Shown piece by piece: positions 59,336 through 64,000 of a DNA stretch of 64,000 nt. The DNA is taken from positions 1,612,001 through 1,676,000 of the forward strand of contig NZ_CP023994.1 of the NCBI RefSeq assembly GCF_003194085.1, given 5' to 3'. This stretch comes from Aurantimicrobium photophilum (GTDB taxonomy: Bacteria > Actinomycetota > Actinomycetes > Actinomycetales > Microbacteriaceae). The notes below the pieces were generated by a model. It made no database searches, had not been told where the DNA came from, and saw nothing but the letters and a program-made list of their open reading frames with translations. The position numbers and the translations under genes are program-made. The stretch's first letter is position 1. The number at the start of each line of letters is the position of its first letter.

Positions 59336-60310
59336 TTAGCGCTTAGCTTCTGACAGCAAGTCTGCGCGAGGGTTCTCGGTTGGTGCAACTGCTGAGAACT
59401 GCTCGAGTGCTTCACGAGCTGCGTCGTCGAGGTGGGAAGGGACAGCAATCTGGATGACGGCAAGCAAGTCACCGGTTCCCTTTGCTGTCTTGATTCCGCG
59501 ACCCTTCACGCGCAGAGAACGTCCACTCGGAGTGCCGGGGGCAACCTTAAGCTTCACGGTCTCGCCGTCAGGGGTGGGAACTTCGATAGTGGCACCGAGT
59601 GCTGCTTCAACGAAGGTCACGGGAACGTTGACCTTGATGTTCAAACCATCACGATCAAAGACAGGGTGCTTCTTCACCTTCACGGTGAGCACGATGTCTC
59701 CCGCTTCGCCACCATCGGGGCTGGGGTAACCCTTGCCACGCAGACGAATCTTCTGAGCGTCTGCAACACCAGCTGGAATCTTCACCTTGACGGTGCGCCC
59801 CTCGCTGGTGGTCAGACTCATGGTGTCGCCATGGAACGCTTCGAAGAAGTCAATGGTGACGGAAGAGACAAGGTCTTGTCCCTTTTGAGGTCCGCCGTAG
59901 CCACGGAAGCCGCCGGAGGACTGACCAAATCGGCCACCTCCTCCAAACATGCCCCCGAGAATGTCCTCGAACCCGCCACCTTGGAAGTTGAATTGCTGTC
60001 CACCACCACGACCGAACCCGCTGAAGGCGTCATCGAAACCACCCTGGGGTCCGCCCGCACTGAAGCGTGCCCCGGAACCCATGGCGCGGATCTGGTCATA
60101 CTCTGCCCGCTGCTCCTTGTCGGAGAGCACGGAGTAAGCCTCAGAGATTTCCTTGAACTTGGCTTCCGCCTTGGCATTGCCCTGGTTGGAGTCCGGGTGG
60201 AATTCGCGAGCAAGCTTGCGATAGACCTTCTTCAGTTCTGCTTCCGAAGCGTCCTTGGAGACGCCGAGGACTTTATAAAAGTCTTTATCGAACCAATCTT
60301 GACTGGCCAT
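59336..60310 (-). CDS. dnaJ: DnaJ-family co-chaperone without zinc-finger domain
   Basis: A 324-residue protein: J-domain (WFDKDFYKVLGVSKDASEAELKKVYRKLAREFHPDSNQGNAKAEAKF, HPD near residue 38), a Gly/Phe-rich linker (about 75-150), and the two substrate-binding C-terminal beta domains. The CxxCxGxG zinc-binding repeats of classical DnaJ are absent, so it is closer to CbpA-type. It stimulates the ATPase of DnaK. Located between grpE and hspR. Confidence 0.93.
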   Translation of the reverse strand: MASQDWFDKDFYKVLGVSKDASEAELKKVYRKLAREFHPDSNQGNAKAEAKFKEISEAYSVLSDKEQRAEYDQIRAMGSGARFSAGGPQGGFDDAFSGFGRGGGQQFNFQGGGFEDILGGMFGGGGRFGQSSGGFRGYGGPQKGQDLVSSVTIDFFEAFHGDTMSLTTSEGRTVKVKIPAGVADAQKIRLRGKGYPSPDGGEAGDIVLTVKVKKHPVFDRDGLNIKVNVPVTFVEAALGATIEVPTPDGETVKLKVAPGTPSGRSLRVKGRGIKTAKGTGDLLAVIQIAVPSHLDDAAREALEQFSAVAPTENPRADLLSEAKR

Positions 60311-60345
60311 ATGCGCCTCCTTTCTTATGTGTTGTTTCGGAAAAT

Positions 60346-60966
60346 TTAGTCTGCAGGAACAGCGACGACAACCTTAGCCGCGCGAACCTGTGTGAGGCCG
60401 AGCATGTAGCCGGTCTCAACAACATCCAGCACTGTCTCTGCAGTTGCACCGGGTGTGGGCTGCTGCAGAATTGCTTCGTGCTGGTTGGGGTCAAAGACAT
60501 CGCCTGCTGCACCATAGGCAACAAGACCGAGTCGCTCGGTCACACCGCGAAGCTTGCCAGCGATGGCTGCCAGGGCGGAGCCCTCAGTCAGATCGCCGTG
60601 CTTCTCGGCGCGATCGATGTCATCAAGAACGGGAAGAAGAATCTTCACCGTGTCACTGATGATGCGTTCGCGTTCGATTTCACGGTTAGCTTCAGTGCGC
60701 TTGCGGTAGTTGGCGTATTCAGCGGTGACGCGCTGCAAGTCAGCAAGACGCTCTGCTGCCAGATCACTTTCTGCCTCTTCGAGGAAAGAAAGGTCGGCAT
60801 CTGTCAGAGAGGTCTCAACATCAGCATCTTCTAAAGAGATGCCTTCAGCGTTGTCGTATCCAGGATCTTCAACAAAACCGGCGTTCTCGCCAGCTGCGTT
60901 GGAATCCCCTGCGGAGGAGCCCCCGTTCAGGGGCTCCTCTACTGGGTTCGAATTCTGGTCAGACAT
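60346..60966 (-). CDS. grpE: GrpE nucleotide exchange factor
   Basis: A 206-residue protein with an acidic N-terminal extension (about 70 residues), the long GrpE helix (DLAAERLADLQRVTAEYANYRKRTEANREIERERIISDTVKILLPVLDDIDRA), and the C-terminal beta domain (GDVFDPNQHEAILQQPTPGATAETVLDVVETGYMLG). It releases ADP from DnaK. It starts 2 nt after dnaK ends. Confidence 0.95.
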   Translation of the reverse strand: MSDQNSNPVEEPLNGGSSAGDSNAAGENAGFVEDPGYDNAEGISLEDADVETSLTDADLSFLEEAESDLAAERLADLQRVTAEYANYRKRTEANREIERERIISDTVKILLPVLDDIDRAEKHGDLTEGSALAAIAGKLRGVTERLGLVAYGAAGDVFDPNQHEAILQQPTPGATAETVLDVVETGYMLGLTQVRAAKVVVAVPAD

Positions 60967-60968
60967 TC

Positions 60969-62840
60969 TTACTTAGCGTCTTTCTCAGACGATCCGTCAG
61001 CCTCGTCGTCTTCGACAACTTCAGCATCAACAACGTCATCATCCGAAGCGGCTTCGCCTTCGGCAGCGCTTTCAGCGCCACCCTCAGCCTGGCCAGCTGA
61101 ATAGATTGCTTCGCCGAGCTTGCCCTGGCTTTCCATGAGCTTGTCATAAGCAGTCTTTACTGCTGCGTCATCCTCACCTGCGAGAGCAGTCTTGAGTTCG
61201 TCAACATCGCCCTGTACCTCGTTCTTGACGTCCTCGGGGAGCTTGTCTTCGTTCTCCTTGATGAGCTTCTCGATGGAGTAAGCAAGCTGCTCAGCACCGT
61301 TGCGGGTCTCTGCAGACTCGCGACGTGCCTTGTCTTCTGCTGCGTGCTCTTCAGCTTCACGAACCATGCGCTCGATGTCTTCCTTGGGAAGAGAAGAGCC
61401 ACCGGTGATCGTCATCGACTGCTCCTTACCGGTGCCCTTGTCCTTAGCGGACACGTGCACGATACCGTTGGCGTCGATGTCGAAGGTGACCTCAACCTGA
61501 GGAACACCGCGAGGTGCTGGTGCGATACCGCTGAGCTCGAAGTTACCCAGTGACTTGTTGTCACGAGTGAATTCACGCTCTCCCTGGAATACCTGGATAG
61601 ATACCGAGGGCTGGTTGTCATCAGCAGTGGTGAAGGTCTCCGAACGCTTGGTGGGGATCGCAGTGTTGCGCTCGATGAGCTTGGTCATCATGCCACCCTT
61701 GGTCTCGATACCGAGGCTCAATGGGGTGACGTCGATGAGCAGAACATCCTTACGCTCGCCACGAAGAACACCAGCCTGAAGTGCAGCACCAACGGCAACT
61801 ACTTCATCAGGGTTTACTGTCTTGTTGGGTTCCTTGCCACCGGTGAGCTTCTTGACCAGTTCTGCCACAGCAGGCATACGGGTCGATCCACCAACGAGGA
61901 CAACGTGAGCAATGTCGCTGACCTTGACGCCGGCTTCCTTGATGACATCCTCGAATGGCTTCTTGGTGCGAGCAATGAGGTCTTCTGTCATCGACTCGAA
62001 CTGTGCACGGGTGAGGGTCTCATCGAGGTTGGCTGGGCCGTTCTCGGTCAGAGAGAGGTAAGGCAGCTGAATGCTGGTGCTCATGGAGGAGCTGAGCTCC
62101 TTCTTTGCCTGCTCTGCAGCTTCCTTCAGACGCTGCAGAGCGATCTTGTCCTTGGACACGTCAACACCGGTGGTCTCCTTGAACTTCTTGATCAAGTGCT
62201 CCACGATGCGCTGATCCCAGTCGTCACCACCGAGGCGGTTGTCACCGGAGGTTGCACGAACCTGGATGGTTGAGAAGTCGTCATCCTTGCCCACTTCGAG
62301 CAGGGAAACGTCGAACGTTCCACCGCCGAGGTCGAATACGAGGATGAGCTCGTCTTCCTTACCCTTGTCGAGACCGTAAGCCAGAGCAGCTGCGGTGGGC
62401 TCGTTGATAATACGCAGAACGTTCAGACCTGCGATCTCACCGGCATCCTTGGTTGCCTGACGCTCAGCGTCGTTGAAGTAAGCAGGAACGGTGATGACGG
62501 CGTCGGTGACGGTGTCACCGAGGTAGGTCTCAGCGTCGCGCTTGAGCTTGCCTAGAATACGAGCGGAAACTTCCTGAGGGGTGTACTTCTTGTCGTCAAT
62601 CGCAACGGTCCAGTCGGTACCGATGTGACGCTTGACCGACGCAATGGTGCGGTCAACGTTGGTCACAGCCTGACGCTTTGCAGGCTCTCCAACGAGTACT
62701 TCGCCATCCTTGGTGAAGGCAACTACCGAGGGGGTAGTGCGGAAACCTTCAGCGTTGGCGATAACGGTGGGCTCGCCACCTTCGAGTACGGCAACGACCG
62801 AGTTGGTCGTTCCGAGGTCAATGCCTACTGCACGTGACAT
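60969..62840 (-). CDS. dnaK: Chaperone DnaK (Hsp70)
   Basis: A 623-residue Hsp70. Family signatures: [19 protein letters not shown] (phosphate 1), [18 protein letters not shown] and [17 protein letters not shown]. The substrate domain (about 385-500) and an Asp/Glu-rich C-terminal lid (ending [14 protein letters not shown]) follow. Also the co-repressor of HspR. Two HAIR-like boxes lie upstream. Confidence 0.97.
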   Translation of the reverse strand: MSRAVGIDLGTTNSVVAVLEGGEPTVIANAEGFRTTPSVVAFTKDGEVLVGEPAKRQAVTNVDRTIASVKRHIGTDWTVAIDDKKYTPQEVSARILGKLKRDAETYLGDTVTDAVITVPAYFNDAERQATKDAGEIAGLNVLRIINEPTAAALAYGLDKGKEDELILVFDLGGGTFDVSLLEVGKDDDFSTIQVRATSGDNRLGGDDWDQRIVEHLIKKFKETTGVDVSKDKIALQRLKEAAEQAKKELSSSMSTSIQLPYLSLTENGPANLDETLTRAQFESMTEDLIARTKKPFEDVIKEAGVKVSDIAHVVLVGGSTRMPAVAELVKKLTGGKEPNKTVNPDEVVAVGAALQAGVLRGERKDVLLIDVTPLSLGIETKGGMMTKLIERNTAIPTKRSETFTTADDNQPSVSIQVFQGEREFTRDNKSLGNFELSGIAPAPRGVPQVEVTFDIDANGIVHVSAKDKGTGKEQSMTITGGSSLPKEDIERMVREAEEHAAEDKARRESAETRNGAEQLAYSIEKLIKENEDKLPEDVKNEVQGDVDELKTALAGEDDAAVKTAYDKLMESQGKLGEAIYSAGQAEGGAESAAEGEAASDDDVVDAEVVEDDEADGSSEKDAK

Positions 62841-62909
62841 GTGTTTTTCTCCTTGTTTCTCCCCGGCTTGTGGCCGGAAGTCCAGTGTTTATATGAAGTC
62901 TGTTCAAGA

Positions 62910-62930
62910 CTTGAGTCTCGATGTATCAAG
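62910..62930 (-). promoter_or_regulatory. HAIR-like HspR operator 1 upstream of dnaK
   Basis: CTTGAGT-N7-TATCAAG, two mismatches from consensus, with an overlapping TCAAG-A-CTTGA repeat. It lies 70-90 bp before the dnaK start. Confidence 0.65.
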
Positions 62931-62972
62931 TTTGCCACTGGAACAACATGGAGTCAAGCGTTCACAGCAAAT

Positions 62973-62993
62973 CTTGAGCTTTCTCGACTCAAC
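62973..62993 (-). promoter_or_regulatory. HAIR-like HspR operator 2 upstream of dnaK
   Basis: CTTGAGC-N7-ACTCAAC, two mismatches from consensus, 63 bp from the first box. It also lies near the promoter of the divergent transporter. Confidence 0.6.
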
Positions 62994-63048
62994 TTTGGAT
63001 TCACGGGATGTTTATCCCTAGTTCTTCCCTGTAACAGCGCGGGCAAGA

Positions 63049-63054
63049 TACCCT
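63049..63054 (+). promoter_or_regulatory. -10 box of a leaderless promoter for the MFS gene
   Basis: TACCCT, 6 nt before the ATG at 63061. Confidence 0.4.
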
Positions 63055-63060
63055 GAACAC

Positions 63061-64000
63061 ATGTCAAGCACCGGCGCTGTTGAAGTAAAAGTCCCACGCA
63101 AACAAGTCATCTCATGGGCTCTCTGGGACTGGGGAACTTCCGCCTTCAGTGTGCTCATCACGACATTTGTCTTTGCTCGCTACATCGTCTCGAGCTACTT
63201 CATCGATCCCAAGATTGTTGCTGCTTACGAAGCTGCCGGTGGAGAGGGGCAAGCCACCGGCACTGCTCTGACCAACTTCCAAGCTGCCGAGGCCAACCTC
63301 ACCAGTTGGGTTGGTTGGGCCCTGGCTATTGGTGGCGTGGCGGTTGCCGTGATTGCACCCGTCGTCGGTCAGCGCACCGACGCTGGCGGTAAGCGTAAGT
63401 TGTGGCTGGGGATCAACACCGGCATCGTGATTGCTGCTACAGCTGCCATGTTCTTTGTTGAAGGAACGCCCCAGTTCTTTGCCCTTGGAATTGTGCTGCT
63501 CACCATAGGCAATGTGTTCTACGAAATGGCGAATGTGAATTACAACGCCATGCTGCTTCAGGTCTCCACACCCAAGAACATGGGACGCATCTCAGGCTTT
63601 GGGTGGGGCATGGGTTACTTTGGTGGCATCGTTGTGCTCTTGATTGCACTTGTCGGATTCATCCTGGGCGATCCCCCCTACTGGTTTGGTGTGACGACCG
63701 ACGGCGGAATGAATATCCGTGTGGTGGCCGTCTTTGGCGCCCTCTGGGCTCTGGCGTTCTCTTTGCCCGTCCTACTCAATGTTCCCGAGAACATTGCCAC
63801 CCACCCAGGTAAAAAGGCTGGCATCATCGAGTCTTACAAAATCTTGTTCCGCAAAATTGCAGACCTGTACAAGAACTCTCGCCCCACCTTCTACTTCCTC
63901 CTGGCTAGTGCCGTCTTCCGTGACGGTCTCGCAGCAGTCTTTGCCTTCGGTGGCATCTTGGCTGGAACAGTGTTTGGGCTCAGTTTCACCGAGGTCATTC
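63061..64000 (+). CDS. MFS transporter, UMF1/Atg22-like (truncated by window edge)
   Basis: The frame is open from ATG 63061 to the end of the window (313 codons). The N-terminus KQVISWALWDWGTSAFSVLI begins helix 1, typical of the UMF1 (Atg22-like) family. Later parts include GPVVGQRTDAGGKRKLWL-like loop sequence between helices 2 and 3 and a large hydrophobic fraction. UMF1 members are predicted to export amino acids or other small molecules; substrate unknown. Divergent from dnaK across the HAIR boxes. Confidence 0.85.
   Translation, partial: MSSTGAVEVKVPRKQVISWALWDWGTSAFSVLITTFVFARYIVSSYFIDPKIVAAYEAAGGEGQATGTALTNFQAAEANLTSWVGWALAIGGVAVAVIAPVVGQRTDAGGKRKLWLGINTGIVIAATAAMFFVEGTPQFFALGIVLLTIGNVFYEMANVNYNAMLLQVSTPKNMGRISGFGWGMGYFGGIVVLLIALVGFILGDPPYWFGVTTDGGMNIRVVAVFGALWALAFSLPVLLNVPENIATHPGKKAGIIESYKILFRKIADLYKNSRPTFYFLLASAVFRDGLAAVFAFGGILAGTVFGLSFTEVI

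Noticed and set aside
59432-60349. A 305-codon plus-strand open frame opposite dnaJ
   Set aside because: It mirrors dnaJ codons and has no family features.
1-64000. CRISPR arrays, rRNA genes, insertion sequences or prophage
   Set aside because: No regularly spaced repeats, transposase, integrase or phage structural genes were found.

Overview
The window is ordinary, densely packed chromosome of an actinobacterium, most likely a member of the Microbacteriaceae with a small genome of moderate GC (for example the freshwater Rhodoluna/Aquiluna/Aurantimicrobium group). That placement is an inference. It rests on the actinobacterial menaquinone cluster with its DUF4229 and PLDc_N partners, DUF3073, bS22, the dnaK-grpE-dnaJ-hspR operon with HAIR operators, system II cytochrome c maturation, and many leaderless start codons sitting 6-8 nt behind a TANNNT -10 box. 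Genes overlap or nearly touch, and no gene-free stretch exceeds 300 bases.

Layout. 0-8 kb: the N-terminal part of an RND transporter (cut by the window edge), a KimA-like potassium permease, tandem fluoride channels, DUF3073, a TauE/SafE permease, and divergent purM/purF. 8-17.6 kb: menaquinone biosynthesis (polyprenyl synthase, menG, menF, menD, menA, menE, menB, menC) with small membrane proteins. 17.6-22.1 kb: cytochrome c maturation operon (ccsB, resB, ccdA, a TlpA-like lipoprotein, a histidine phosphatase). 22-30 kb: archaeal-type aspartyl-tRNA synthetase, small redox proteins, bS22, an ArsR regulator, a Ktr/Trk potassium uptake pair, proC, a cation efflux protein and tadA. 30-39 kb: a cysteine-rich leader peptide before a winged-helix regulator, photolyase, a rhodanese lipoprotein behind a CsoR/CstR-like operator, the transglutaminase/alpha-E/ATP-grasp operon, DUF2256, a PadR regulator and an AarF-type kinase. 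39-50 kb: DUF429, a large AT-rich GT2-GT4 glycosyltransferase, two SDR dehydrogenases, tRNA-Arg(ACG), a second transglutaminase, exonuclease III, a DUF6421-like protein, threonine aldolase and a nitroreductase. 50.5-54.3 kb: a defence-like cassette (DUF262-HNH nuclease, EcoRI-family adenine methyltransferase, divergent XRE regulator, DUF3800 protein). 54.4-63 kb: the heat-shock region (clpB lacking its N-domain, dnaK-grpE-dnaJ-hspR, a methyltransferase, small proteins). 63-64 kb: the start of an MFS transporter.

How the genes work together. The men genes make menaquinone for a respiratory chain whose c-type cytochromes are matured by the next operon. TadA deaminates the tRNA-Arg(ACG) also present here. 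HspR probably represses both dnaK and clpB through HAIR boxes. The best candidates for unusual biology are the methyltransferase/DUF262-HNH cassette with a hairpin over the methyltransferase ribosome binding site, the cysteine-rich leader peptide, the CstR-like operator on the rhodanese gene, and four copies of a TGCGTGA heptamer between a divergent SDR and DUF6421-like gene pair.
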